Shown: piece after piece, positions 1 to 9,399 of the stretch
Layout of the letters: each line of letters starts with the position of its first letter
Position numbering within the stretch: the first letter of the stretch is position 1
Origin: Pomphorhynchus laevis
Taxonomy: Eukaryota > Acanthocephala > Palaeacanthocephala > Echinorhynchida > Pomphorhynchidae
Assembly: GCA_012934845.2 (NCBI GenBank)
Contig: WNNJ02002132.1
Coordinates: 1 to 64,000, forward strand
Direction: 5' to 3'
DNA: 64,000 nucleotides
The notes under the pieces: model-generated
The model's input: only the letters and a program-made list of their open reading frames with translations
Told to the model about the DNA's origin: nothing
Database searches by the model: none
Program-made: the position numbers and the translations under genes

Positions 1-187
1 TAAGCAAAGTGTCGGAAACGCCTTTATTCACAATGTCACACAGGCAACCGAAACGACCAGTGTGTACCTCATTCTACTGATGAGTGTTGCCGGTACTCAT
101 CATTTCGATGCTGAAGTGGTCGTCTAGAAGTGACATGGTGACTGAAAGTCGTGAATCGAAGTCCAGTCTATCAAGCAACACCATTTA

Positions 188-235
<48 letters not shown>

Positions 236-470
236 GTGCACGGATGTGCTGAGTAAACAACGGTCCAGGATTTCTTACGAAATACGGCATTTATACTAAA
301 TGGTGTTGCTTGATAGACTGGACTTCGATTCACGACTTTCAGTCACCATGTCACTTCTAGACGACCACTTCAGCATCGAAATGATGAGTACCGGCAACAC
401 TCATCAGTAGAATGAGGTACACACTGGTCGTTTCGGTTGCCTGTGTGATATTGTGAATAAAGGCGTTTCC
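1..470. repeat. Long inverted repeat, arms 1-190 and 294-470
   Basis: The first about 190 bases reappear in reverse complement at 294-470 with almost no mismatch. The roughly 100-base spacer holds a (TA)n tract and a short unique stretch. Within each arm there are further nested pairings: ACGACCA with TGGTCGT, and inside that TGATGAGT with ACTCATCA. The arm is a dispersed repeat, because a third copy lies at 561-729. After 470 the text continues with short repeats of a GTGAATAAAG motif. No protein similarity is recognised. It could be a SINE-like unit or an RTE-associated end. Identity of the family is unknown. Confidence 0.85.
189..232. repeat. (TA)22 microsatellite
   Basis: Uninterrupted TA dinucleotides at the centre of the long inverted repeat. 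The position suggests that two opposite copies of the repeat inserted into, or recombined at, a TA microsatellite. Confidence 0.95.
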
Positions 471-560
471 GTGTGAATAAAGTGTTTCATTGTGAATAAA
501 GTGTTTAAGGATGGTCCGCACAGCAATTCGATCTGGTTAAGAGCGTAAGCCTCAGACAAT

Positions 561-729
561 TAAGCAAAGTGTCGGAAACGCCTTTATTCACAATGTCACA
601 GGCAACCGAAACGACCAGTGTGTACCTCATTCTACTGATGAGTGTTGCCAGGTACTCATCATTTCGATGCTGAAGTGGTCGTCTAGAAGTGACATGGTGA
701 CTGAAAGTCGTGAATCGAAGTCCAGTCTA
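561..729 (+). repeat. Third copy of the terminal repeat, fused to an RTE fragment
   Basis: This stretch repeats bases 1 to about 170 in direct orientation with only small indels. It ends at the shared sequence CCAGTCTAT and passes directly into RTE reverse-transcriptase coding sequence. The abrupt join suggests either that the repeat is part of an RTE-derived unit or that the RTE copy was 5'-truncated on insertion here. Confidence 0.8.
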
Positions 730-1206
730 TAGACAAACTCAAATCGAAGTTCTACAGAAGCGTAATACGGCCTGTAGCAATGTACGGTGCTGAGTGCTGG
801 GCAATGACAGCAGAAGCAGAACGTAAGCTTGGATGCATGGAAACCAAAATGCTAAGGTGGATCGCAGGAAAGACTCGCCTAGATCATGTCCGTAACGAAG
901 ACATCCGCAAGCGATTTGGCGTAGCACCCATAGCAGACAAACTGAGAGAATCAAGGCTGCGATGGTATGGACATGTAATGAGGGCAGACGTGAACACATT
1001 AGCGCAGGCACCATTTCAAATCGAGGTCGACGGAAAGAGACCAATAGGAAGACCACAGAAAAGATGGATGGATACCCTTCTTAAGGACATGAAAATGGTC
1101 GGACTCACGCCCAAAGACGCAGCAAAGAAGGCATTTTGGCGTCAACGATCGTGGCAAGCGGACCCCGTCATACGGGATAAACGCTAAGAAGAAGATATAT
1201 ATATAG
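730..1206 (+). mobile_element. RTE-type LINE, 3' fragment
   Basis: An open frame from about 732 to a stop at 1187 encodes the C-terminal end of an RTE-clade endonuclease/reverse transcriptase. The recognisable blocks are YGAECWAMT, METKMLRWIAG, LRWYGHVMRA, GKRPIGRPQKRWMDTL and a final DKR. These are typical of the region after the RT fingers and palm in RTE proteins. The frame is followed almost at once by AAGAAGAAG and TA repeats, the short microsatellite-like tail usual for RTE. The endonuclease and RT catalytic parts are missing, so it is a 5'-truncated copy. From memory it is most like nematode RTE proteins. Confidence 0.85.
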
Positions 1207-2660
1207 AAAAGCATTGGACTCAGAACGCAGTCTTGTGGTACACCACAGGTTATTGCTGGCCACTCAGATATACAACCTTTGATGTGCACGACAAAGTAAC
1301 GATCAGTTAGGAATGACTGAATCCAAGTTTTAACGCAACCACTAATCCCACATAACGATAGTTGATTGATAAGAATACGGTGTACGACCCTATCAAAAGC
1401 CTTTGATAAATCGAAGAAGAGCGTGTCCACTCCCGTTCCTGCTTGTACCGCAGTTGACCAACTATTCCGGGAGAATACAAGGTTAGTTACCGTAGAACGG
1501 TGAAGTCTGAAACCGTGATGGGCATCGTTGAAGATGTAATTGTCTTCTAGATGTGAACTTACTGTACGAAACAGAATCTTCTCCATTACTTTGCACGCAA
1601 TAGAAGTTAGACTTATGGGAGGATAATTGTTAGTCTGACTGCGATCACCCTTTTTGAACACTGGACAGATTCTAGACATTTTCCAGTCATTCAGTAAACT
1701 TCCAGAGTATAGAGATCTTGGGAATATAGCACATAGCGGACTTGTCAACACTGTAGCCAGCTCGCGGAAAAGTGTAGATGGAAGACCATCCGGTCCGGAA
1801 ACGCAAGTACGTGGAAGCTTGAGTAGCTATGTACGGACGTTCTCTTCGCTAATAAATATGTCATTAAGACATGATCGAATTAATCCAGGAATTTAATGGG
1901 ACAAATAGTCATAATCCAACTTCGCTTCTTGAATTGCAAAATGTGCGGAAAAGAGCTCTCCAACTTCGATAGGGTCAACAATTAAATCAACCGAGTTGTT
2001 CACAATGTTGTAAAATTTATCTGACGCAGTATTACGGCGCAGTAGGTGATTGAATTACTGCTTAGAGTTCGAGGATACAGCCCGACGTATGTTAGAAATG
2101 AAATTCTTCCTCTTCAGTCTCTTAATATAAGTTACCTTGTTTCTCAATAATCGGTATTTATCAAAGGATAGTCTACCATCTTTGTACGTAGAAAATGAAA
2201 TATCCAGTGATCTGATTGCATGCTTAATTTCAGAGTCAAACCAAATTGGAATACGGATGCTCGTTTTCTTATGTTGAATTGATGAGAAGAATGTCAATAA
2301 CTCAATCAGAGTACGTTTGAGATGGTCCATGCAGGGTTGGTACCAATGAAAAAAGGATTGGACCATGCTACCGTACTGAGTATATGTTTCATACTGAGAA
2401 ATTAGTCTTCATTGAATTGACTTGTAGAACTGTTTTGATTGAACGAGAGAATCTGAGAGAAACTACAATATCAATCATGTGATGGTCACTAGAACTGATT
2501 GGTGGATCATAATTAATCCGGTCAATGATAGAGGCATCAACCGATAGGCATATATCAAGTAGAGACGCACTATGTCCACGAGCGCGTGTGAATTCGTGAA
2601 TGTGCTGATTAAGGTTCATGTCATTAATGACGTCGAGAAGATTTGCTGATTCAGGGTCAC
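1207..2660 (-). mobile_element. CR1/Jockey-like LINE fragment (endonuclease end, linker, RT start)
   Basis: Read on the minus strand, this contains in order: the end of an APE-type endonuclease (2389-2619, with LDICLS and SDHHMI, the usual SDH motif), a linker (2055-2366), and the first half of a reverse transcriptase (999-1751 frame) with FFDLSKAFDRV (motif A) and the GVPQ motif at its very end. The RT stops abruptly at 1207, where the RTE tail begins, so the catalytic YADD part is missing. Stops and frame changes separate the pieces. It is a dead fragment. The clade is inferred from the motifs only. Confidence 0.75.
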
Positions 2661-2666
2661 AACCAG

Positions 2667-2692
2667 ATTATATTATTATAATAATATAATAA
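2667..2692. repeat. ATT/ATA simple repeat
   Basis: A short run of alternating ATT and ATA units marks the upstream edge of the minus-strand LINE fragment. No function is inferred. Confidence 0.7.
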
Positions 2693-2809
2693 TAGGTCTC
2701 GAAGATGTCAAATCGTTCGCATACAAAATTGAATCTTAACTCAACAAAGATGGTAAATCGTTTACTTATAGTACCTTGCATCACTTTAACCATGACTGGA
2801 AATGATTCG

Positions 2810-3465
2810 AATAAACATCTTCAATACGAACTCGAAATTACCTTTTAATAAAATCTTAGCACCTATTTCCCAGAATTGAGTATTGCCTTAGCTTATTTGC
2901 TAACTCATCTAATTCTGCGCTTTTACCTCTCCAACGTATCATAAAATCTGCTGCTCGTGTCCTACTGCGTATTCGCCGCTTTTATCATATCTCTCATAAA
3001 CTTTCTGTTCTATCTTAGCCCACAATTAACCTTCGTGTTGAATTTCGTTTGAGTATTGTTACCTTTCGTCTTCTATTTTGTCACTCATCATCCTACTTAC
3101 ACCTTGATTATCTTGATGATTCAGGTTCAATTAAGTAATTCTCTAATTATCCACGCCCCTCCTCATTCAACCAACTATGGCCTTTGCCGCTGCTTCACTT
3201 GCCTAGAATTCTTTACCAGCATACGTCCGTTCGACCTCGTCTATTCCACTCTCCAAACAATGTATACGTTCCTGCACTATGAATCCTCCTCCACAATAAA
3301 TCCAGAAATGTATTCCCTACACATTGTATTTAACTCACAATTCTTCATACATCTTCAACGAAACCACTCAACATTTTCCCCGACACGTTGCCACATTCCA
3401 CTTATCTCCCTTATCTTCAATATACTTGATTCAACTACATCAACATTTTAATTTTACATTTTGTT
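2810..3465 (+). mobile_element. CR1-like LINE, C-terminal fragment
   Basis: Broken plus-strand frames resemble the C-terminal region of CR1-like proteins: a block like LQRIIKSAARVLLRIRRF, then later the NQLWPLP-type block. The same blocks occur in the better preserved copy at 11608-12480 (LQRIINSAVRVLLRLRRF). Many stops interrupt the frame. It is an old 5'-truncated copy. Confidence 0.65.
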
Positions 3466-3582
3466 CCATATATGTACCCATAATCTAGAATTAATTGAAA
3501 ATTGTGAATTAAGAAAGCTGCTATTAAAAGGGTATAAATATAGATTAAATAATAACAACGACAAAAATAAAATTTACAATTC
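3466..3582 (+). mobile_element. Naiad PLE linker fragment
   Basis: About 115 bases match 25658-25770 of the larger Naiad copy with few differences. They encode the residues just after the CxC motif, around ELRKLL and KGYKYRLNNNN. It is an isolated fossil scrap lying immediately downstream of the LIM-bearing frame at 3627. Confidence 0.85.
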
Positions 3583-3626
3583 ACATAGAAATCAATTTAA
3601 AAAAATCAAATACAAAAACTACTGAA

Positions 3627-4859
3627 TTACAGCTGCTTGCTGGCCTTCATTTCCTCCTCGGCCTGTTTGCGGTTTCTGTCGTGTGGAAGAAGTTTATCGG
3701 CGAAGCAACCTTTACAGTATATTTCTCCATCCTGATCATGATATGTACCCAAAGTCAACGTTGTATTGCAAGTTTTACATCTAAAGCACTTTTCGTGCCA
3801 TTGCGAACTGCACGCACCAATTCTTTCCGCAGCATACACGGTGGTTCCACATCGTGAGCACTTTTCAATTGCTCCACCAAATTTCGGTCCCATTGTTTCT
3901 CGTTCATGCTCAGGAAAATACTCAACATTGTCGATATCGATCTTCGCAGTTGTCGTACGCGGCTGTTCAATGATCATGATCGTTTGGATAGGTTGCTGGG
4001 GCATTATTTGTATGTTAGAAATCGGGCTGGCCTGGATTATTGGCAGTGTATCGGGAATTTGGTGCACTATCTCAGTCATGCATGACACGGGAATTATTTC
4101 GTCGTACTCATTCATTGGGGTATGGTTCTTGTTGTTATCTTTGCAAACCGGTAGTCCCATCACATCACGAGTTCGGCTCGAAGCACAAGAGTCTGGCTCG
4201 AAGAGGCGTTTCCCGGGTTCACATGTTTCCTGGTGTCCACCATCAAATGTCGATATTGGGATCTGGTCAAGTGACGCTAGCATTGCTTTGGCGTTGCCTC
4301 TCATTATTGCAATAGAGATGCGCTGGTATAAATGCGAGATCGTCACGGCGTATCTGACTCCGCTTGTCCGGCTCATGTTATTTGCAACCCGTTTAATGAC
4401 CCTGTTTCCCTCTTCATTCCATCCCCCAAACGACTCCACTACAGCGGCTGAGAATATATACCCCGCTGCTTCGACCCTGCTCTTGTACTTCCGGTCTTTA
4501 ACATTAGCCGCGTACGATGTAGCGGCGGCGAGCTGTGCGTTAGCAGCTGAGCGACGGTATGCCGTCTGTTGGGGGTGAGTGACTGCAAAGTCGATTGCAT
4601 GGGGAGGATCCCCATAAAATAGGATGTCTGCCGGCCGTTTACGTAGGTCCGGGATAATACCTCGCACTTCCAGAGCTACATCCATCCGGGCTGATTGTGC
4701 TGCTGCGAATACCACGTCACGAATAGCATTATGCCGCAGTCCTTGGTAACCCCCGTATTGGCATGTTAGCGTGTGTATGCCTTCCTTATCAGCTATGCTG
4801 CATGCAGCGGCCGCACTTATAATCCTTTTCGTGTAAAGGAATCCCAAGCCACATGCGGA
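3627..4859 (-). CDS. RLE endonuclease domain fused in frame to a LIM domain
   Basis: The first about 200 residues are the RLE region: a zinc-binding-like start (AAAACS ... LTCQYGGYQGLRHNAIRD), then the PD-(D/E)XK-type core KRPADILF ... AIDFAVTHP, and an ending block YQRISIAIMRGNAKAML. About 110 residues of unrecognised sequence follow, rich in I, P and Q. Then comes a LIM domain at 3705-3861 with exact spacing Cx2C-x17-Hx2C-x2-Cx2C-x17-Cx2C. Around it are PKFGGA, TVYAAE and GEIYCKGC, hallmarks of the CRP/MLP muscle LIM family. The frame ends 26 codons later with TAA. LIM domains mediate protein-protein binding. The fusion may be a captured host cDNA or a chance read-through. The open 110-residue bridge favours coding sequence. 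Confidence 0.8.
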   Translation of the reverse strand, partial: SACGLGFLYTKRIISAAAACSIADKEGIHTLTCQYGGYQGLRHNAIRDVVFAAAQSARMDVALEVRGIIPDLRKRPADILFYGDPPHAIDFAVTHPQQTAYRRSAANAQLAAATSYAANVKDRKYKSRVEAAGYIFSAAVVESFGGWNEEGNRVIKRVANNMSRTSGVRYAVTISHLYQRISIAIMRGNAKAMLASLDQIPISTFDGGHQETCEPGKRLFEPDSCASSRTRDVMGLPVCKDNNKNHTPMNEYDEIIPVSCMTEIVHQIPDTLPIIQASPISNIQIMPQQPIQTIMIIEQPRTTTAKIDIDNVEYFPEHERETMGPKFGGAIEKCSRCGTTVYAAERIGACSSQWHEKCFRCKTCNTTLTLGTYHDQDGEIYCKGCFADKLLPHDRNRKQAEEEMKASKQL

Positions 4860-5726
4860 CTAGAATACAGAACTGTGGGGTGTTAATTCCGTTCCAGATG
4901 CCGCATTTGGTACAGCACTAAGCCAAGCCCCAGCTTTTGGACACGACACTGCATGTAGTCGGGCACGATCCATTTCGCTAGATGATTGTATAAGCTGTGT
5001 CGAGGTGAGATTTTCAATCAGGCGTGATGTTGATGATTGACCGCCCTCCGTAGACGGTATGAAGTGAGATCCCACTGTGGTTCTAAGGGTGGATAATGCC
5101 TCTGAATAGCCAGGAAAAAGTGTAGGATCCAGACTGTATTCTTCTCCGACCTGCATCACGCTATGTATAAATGCGCTCTGGACATGCGCCGCATTGCATC
5201 TTAGGCCAAATCCACCCAGACGGATTGGGAGTGTCATCTGTGATTTCACTGCTTCGTGTAGTTTACACGCGCATATTTTCTGAAAGGCGCTGGCGATTTG
5301 TCTGTCGAATGACTGACAAAACGTTTTTGTAATCCTTGGATCAACTGAACGGAGAAGGTGGTTTATCCTGGACGAGGAAGCGCAGTGTTTGAGTAGGAGG
5401 TATCCGACTTGGGGGTCTGGCAGCTTGGCTACTGCATCGATTGTCTGGATTAGCGGTGGCAGAATCTCGTTTGTCAGGTGGGTTTCTATGAAGGACTCGT
5501 CACCGATGGGTATGCCTAACAAGTGCATGTTTCCAGAGGTGTTCTCCGAAACCACCTCGGATAGTAGGGCCAAGCAAGAGCTTATGGCTTCAGGTGTGTC
5601 GATGACCTCTGTCTTTCGCCAGTTTAGCTGCAATTTAATCTCCTTGAAACTCGTGTCTAGCCAGCCGAGTGCGGATGCAATTGTTGAAGGCGTCCCGCCG
5701 ACTATGCCATCGTCCAGGTACCACAT
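4860..5726 (-). CDS. RLE LINE protein, middle part: YLDD motif and thumb
   Basis: The 288-residue frame opens with MWYLDDGIVGG, the catalytic C motif of the reverse transcriptase. The NWRKTEV block and a thumb-like region follow. It ends at an in-frame TAG (4860-4862). The next codons (SACGLGFLYTKR) continue the same protein in the same frame, so this TAG is an inactivating stop rather than a natural end. The ATG at 5726 lies inside the RT, so it is not a true start but the first methionine after a frameshift. Confidence 0.85.
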   Translation of the reverse strand: MWYLDDGIVGGTPSTIASALGWLDTSFKEIKLQLNWRKTEVIDTPEAISSCLALLSEVVSENTSGNMHLLGIPIGDESFIETHLTNEILPPLIQTIDAVAKLPDPQVGYLLLKHCASSSRINHLLRSVDPRITKTFCQSFDRQIASAFQKICACKLHEAVKSQMTLPIRLGGFGLRCNAAHVQSAFIHSVMQVGEEYSLDPTLFPGYSEALSTLRTTVGSHFIPSTEGGQSSTSRLIENLTSTQLIQSSSEMDRARLHAVSCPKAGAWLSAVPNAASGTELTPHSSVF

Positions 5727-5734
5727 GTTGAGGT

Positions 5735-7267
5735 TTATTCCAGGGATAGGAAAAACGTGTTCAATCGTTTTTTAATGGCCAACGCGAAGAGGAACGGGCC
5801 CAACGGGTCACCCTGCTGGACTCCTTCACATGAATTGAGAGGGTCCTGCGGGCCGAAACGAAGGGGTGCCTTGCACTTGTATGAAAAGTCAAACCATGGC
5901 AAGAGCTCCGGGACGTTCTCTCGGACCGCCGCTCGTAAGTGCGCTCTGGACAATGAGTTGAAGGCGTTTGAAAGATCGATCTTTGCCCAGGCCCAGTTGT
6001 TGTCGTTGGCGTGAAGTTCGTGGATTCGTCGGATGTTGTGAACGATCCTTTCCACTGCGTTTGGGGTTGCTACCCCTAGTTGTGTTGGTTGTAGGAGACC
6101 AGCGAAACGTTTGCGGAGTTGGAGACATATGCATTTCGAGCAGAGACGGCGTAGAGTTTCGCCAACAGCAATTGGTCTTATACCTTCGTTCTTTTTGGGA
6201 AGTGCGATCAAGTTAGCGCCGGCAATGTAAGGCGCCACTTCAGAGGGTGCTAGTCCCGCCAGAAGGTGGTTGACAAGGTGCGTCAGATTCTCTGCTAGCG
6301 AACCGCCGCTATTTGCTCGTAACATATCCTGGAGATGCTCCGGTCTTAGCCCCAGGCAACCTGGTCCCGACGCTGAAGGAAAAGAGTTGACCGCGGCAAT
6401 GACGGTCTCGCGGCCTACAGATATAGACGAAATCGGATTGTTTGAAAGTCGTTCTATAAGATTAGGTGAGGATAGTGGCTGATCCCGCCAGATGCTGTAT
6501 GTCAGGGGATGTAGTATTTGCAGTGCTGTCCGTGCTTGTGTAGATGGGCTGACTATTCCTCCTGAAACCAAACGCTGGAGTGCTTTACCGTAATTCCCAT
6601 GCTTGGTCAGGTTGATACAAGCAATTTCTGAATTGCCGTTTAGTTGACGGTTTGCATATTTGTGTGGCGTTTGTATCATGGATAGCACATCTGTTGAAGC
6701 GGTTGTCGCGTAGGCTCTTATTGATTCGCAAATGTGCTTCTCGAGCTTATATCGACCTTTGCATGTTGTGGGCATTGGGCCACTGAAGCATGATTTTGCG
6801 AAGAGCAGCAACTTTGTCCATGAACTGACATCTCCGATCTGCAGTGCATGTTTGATATTGTCACAGAAATAGGTGGCTGCTAGAACACGTGCTTTGTACG
6901 GAATGCGTATGACTGTTGTTGATTCTCTGCGCCAACATGATTGAAGACATGATAGACGGTTCGAAGCGTCGACTCGAGCGCTTGGAATTGCTAATGTTGG
7001 AGTTATGACTTCTGTGATGGCTTCATTTGGTTGGACCTTGGACGCATTGTCGAAACAGCCGAATCCCTCGCCCGAACCTGCACACCTTGAACCTCTGAAC
7101 TTATGAAAGCGGATACATCCATTAGTTGTCAAAACGATGTCCCTCTGGCAGACGCGACATGGCCGCCTACCTCTGATAATATCATTTTGATCTTGCCCAT
7201 CGTCAGCCATTGTGTTTGGTAACATTGTAAGTAAGTTTGTAATTGGCAAGAGTCGTAGAGTCGGCAA
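5735..7267 (-). CDS. RLE LINE protein, N-terminal part: zinc finger and reverse transcriptase motifs up to GVQQGDP
   Basis: The frame is 510 residues. Near residue 36 there is a zinc-finger-like element (CRVC, then a histidine in RFHKF, then GSRC). RT motifs follow: the GIRPIAVGETLRRL block, motif A in WAKIDLSNAFNSL, and the GVQQGDPLGP motif close to the C-terminus. The frame then shifts by one base near 5776-5783. The next frame carries the catalytic YLDD. The codons just before YLDD are consistent with a single-base indel. The ATG at 7267 gives a plausible start, though a second ATG 19 codons later (MADDGQ) may be the true one. It acts in target-primed reverse transcription. Confidence 0.85.
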   Translation of the reverse strand: MPTLRLLPITNLLTMLPNTMADDGQDQNDIIRGRRPCRVCQRDIVLTTNGCIRFHKFRGSRCAGSGEGFGCFDNASKVQPNEAITEVITPTLAIPSARVDASNRLSCLQSCWRRESTTVIRIPYKARVLAATYFCDNIKHALQIGDVSSWTKLLLFAKSCFSGPMPTTCKGRYKLEKHICESIRAYATTASTDVLSMIQTPHKYANRQLNGNSEIACINLTKHGNYGKALQRLVSGGIVSPSTQARTALQILHPLTYSIWRDQPLSSPNLIERLSNNPISSISVGRETVIAAVNSFPSASGPGCLGLRPEHLQDMLRANSGGSLAENLTHLVNHLLAGLAPSEVAPYIAGANLIALPKKNEGIRPIAVGETLRRLCSKCICLQLRKRFAGLLQPTQLGVATPNAVERIVHNIRRIHELHANDNNWAWAKIDLSNAFNSLSRAHLRAAVRENVPELLPWFDFSYKCKAPLRFGPQDPLNSCEGVQQGDPLGPFLFALAIKKRLNTFFLSLE

Positions 7268-7289
7268 GTGTGAGCGAGCCGCTGGTTGA

Positions 7290-7517
7290 TTGTAGATTTT
7301 GTATGTATTTTAGATTGTAAGATGTTGTAATTGTATTTACTTTAGATTATGATTTGTGTATGTTATTTATTGTAAGTAACTTTAATCAACAATTTAAATT
7401 GTATTTACTTTAGATCTCAAACTTTTTTATCAAACTTTTTTTGTTCCATATTTGTTTTTATTTTTTGGTCTTGTAAGCGCATAGGCGCGCATTTGCCACC
7501 ATAAATAAATATCTTAT
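7290..7517 (+). mobile_element. CR1-like LINE 3' end
   Basis: The tail from about 7440 (GGTCTTGTAAGCGC, GCGCATTTGCCAC, AAATAAATATCTTATCTTA) matches the 3' end of the CR1-like copy at 12420-12480 in wording and order. It ends in a short ATCTT-type repeat as CR1/L2 3' ends often do. Bases 7290-7440 are TTTAGATT-rich and may be older 3' UTR. No coding sequence is left. Confidence 0.6.
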
Positions 7518-8639
7518 CTTAGCTTCCCTTAATCACATTATTCTGAGCATCTACCTATGAAATAATTGTTCTTTAAGCTTAGCTTCTTGGTCGATTTAAT
7601 TTAAATTTGACGATTTCCACTTGTAATGCAATATCTAAAATTAATTGGTAACCGTGTCATTAAATAATACATTCCACATGGCATCGAAGAATAATTTCCA
7701 TGAGTCGAATTGTTGTATCCAAATTCAGTAACCCAAAGATCTCACTTGTACTTCGCCATAACTCATTCAATTCACCAAAATAACGTGTACCAAAAAATAA
7801 CATTTTCTTTACGACTTTTTTATTCTAATCTACCTTCCAGTCATTGTATTATTTAACTTGTACAGAATCTCCGGAGATTCTGAAGATGTTCAGAATCTGA
7901 AGAATTCTGATTCTTAAGGTGTTCAGAATTTTAATGGTGTTTAGAATTCTGAAGGTGTTCCGCATCTCCGGAGAACGCGCCTAATGCAGAAAGAAACCAT
8001 CATCATCCAAATTAAAACATTTGACTGTGTTTAAATAGTACATATATTAAAACTGATAAACAAGGGCTCATCTTTAAAATGATGATGTCTTAACTTGGCG
8101 CGTCTGTCTTTTTAATCATATTCTTTATTTGCTTGTTTCTTTAATTCTTAAAAATTTGCAGATATTTTCGACACCGACAAAAACATAAAGTGACACTCCA
8201 TACTTTATCTTCAGATTCTGTACTTTCCTATAATGAATTGATTTACTTAGCTGTTAATATTTTTGTATTTTTTATCCTTATTATTTTTTATTTACATTTT
8301 ACTAATTTTATTATTTTGCTTTTTATAAATTATTATTTCAAGTACATGATGCTGACATCGTTTTACAAGTACATTTATCATACCTATCAATTCTCATTTT
8401 GAAGGGATGATCATCAGCATACTGCCATTTTATCTCTCCTCATTAAAGAGCGATCCCCATATGCTTTTCTATCTAAATTTATTCAATGCTATTGGCGTGT
8501 AGCAAGCTTGGCAAATACACATTGATGTTACCTTGTTTATGAGTGGCAATTAAGTGATGCTTATCCATCTTGTTTTAAATTTGGAATTTGAAAGCAAGAT
8601 CAATAAAATACTATTTGATTTTTATATTTGCTAGATGCT
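7518..8639. other. AT-rich spacer without recognised gene
   Basis: No frame with recognisable homology was seen on either strand. The only structure is a cluster of CAGAAT/GTTCAGAAT-type repeats at 7863-7977. Confidence 0.6.
7863..7977. repeat. Imperfect CAGAAT repeats with a 20-bp palindrome
   Basis: Bases 7863-7882 (CAGAATCTCCGGAGATTCTG) are a perfect palindrome. Variants of GGTGTTCAGAATTCTGAA follow several times until about 7977, closing with CATCTCCGGAGA. The unit is about 23 bases with much drift, so it looks like a small degenerate satellite. Confidence 0.7.
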
Positions 8640-8770
8640 GCTAGCAAAAATTACCAGAAACGTGATCAAAACATTATCAAAAATAGAAACAAAGCATAAT
8701 GTTTTGCTTTTGTTTCTGATGATACTAGCTAGTAGTAGCAACAGCTAGCGAAATATAAAAATATTTTTTT
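8640..8770. repeat. Foldback element with hammerhead-like arms
   Basis: The centre is an inverted repeat around TAGAAACAAAG and CTTTTGTTTCT. Both arms carry GCTAGC stems flanked by CTG(A)-type and GAAATAT-type sequence. The right arm contains a complete hammerhead core, listed separately. The left arm is a decayed version. It belongs to the same family as the foldbacks near 17.9, 21.0 and 58.3 kb. Confidence 0.6.
8716..8757 (+). ncRNA. Hammerhead ribozyme core (PLE type)
   Basis: CTGATGA at 8716-8722 is followed by TA, stem II (CTAGCT with AGCTAG, 6 bp), one C, then GAAA at 8750-8753, TA, T and A at 8757. All invariant core bases are present. The unpaired base before stem II and the two-base loop of a one-pair stem III match the minimal hammerheads known from Penelope-like elements. 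Stem I partners were not identified. Confidence 0.45.
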
Positions 8771-8794
8771 TTAATTTATATTTTTAAAAAATTA

Positions 8795-9000
8795 AATAAA
8801 CGTCATTTTTATTCATAAAAATAACGTTTATTTTAAATCTCAATTTTTGTTATTTTAACTTGATTTAAATTATAGAAAATCTAAAAACAATTATTAATTT
8901 TATTATTTAATTATTAAATTTTGATTTAGCATTATTATGTTTTGTTTATTTTATAATTATATTAAATACATAGACTCAGTTAGCTGATTTGATTTATTAA
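8795..9000 (+). mobile_element. Naiad PLE 3' terminal fragment
   Basis: It matches the last about 200 bases of the Naiad copies ending near 27644 and 37300, including TAACTTGATTTAAATTATAG, GATTTAGCATTATTATG and the terminal GACTCAGTTAGCTGATTTGA. Only the extreme 3' end is present. It is a fossil scrap. Confidence 0.85.
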
Positions 9001-9399
9001 TACAAAAACGAATATTTGAAATGTGTTTTTTAATTCTGTCTGACAAATTTCCCTTCTCCGCTTCGAAATCATCTAACAGTCGAAATTGATGAGAAATGTA
9101 TTCTATTGAATGTGTCTCTACTCATCCGTGGAGCTCGTAAGCGAGCTGAAGACGCACCAGTTAGTCTAATGGATACTCTTGAACTAGCAATATAAAAATA
9201 ATAATAAGGATTTTCTTAAATAATTATATAACCGATAATAACTAAAAAGAAAAACAGCTAAGAGCAAAATAGTACAATAAATCTACAACAATTTTGTCTT
9301 GTCTTCCAACAAATTTCTAAGGCCTCAGTTCCGGTGGGATCTGAGCCCTCCAACCGATTCAACACGCAGCTCTCCGGCTTAACCATCCGGGATCTCTCA

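Larger units (their letters stand above)
3627..7267 (-). mobile_element. RLE-type (R2/CRE-like) LINE with a LIM domain at its C-terminus
   Basis: Three consecutive minus-strand frames form one retrotransposon: N-terminal zinc finger and RT fingers/palm (5735-7267), the rest of the RT (4860-5726), and a restriction-like endonuclease (3627-4859). The order zinc finger, RT, RLE is that of the early-branching site-specific LINEs (CRE, R2, NeSL, R4, Hero). Only two lesions separate the frames: a one-base frameshift in an A-rich run near 5776-5783 and an in-frame TAG at 4860-4862. It is therefore fairly young. It is much more GC-rich than its surroundings. The final frame continues past the usual RLE end into a LIM domain, which is not a normal part of such elements. 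No poly(A) tail or target duplication is visible. Confidence 0.85.

Noticed and set aside
1-730. Hammerhead ribozyme suggested by CTGATGAG in the left-end repeat
   Set aside because: The base after the would-be stem II is not followed by GAAA; the CTGATGAG is itself part of an 8-bp hairpin. The GAAAC that does occur lies upstream and no second CTGANGA completes it.
3766-4578. 270-codon plus-strand frame opposite the RLE/LIM frame
   Set aside because: No recognisable protein; it is the antisense shadow of the minus-strand frame, which carries clear RLE and LIM motifs.
7863-7977. Hammerhead in the CAGAAT repeat because of CTGAAGA boxes
   Set aside because: No GAAA follows any stem of suitable length.
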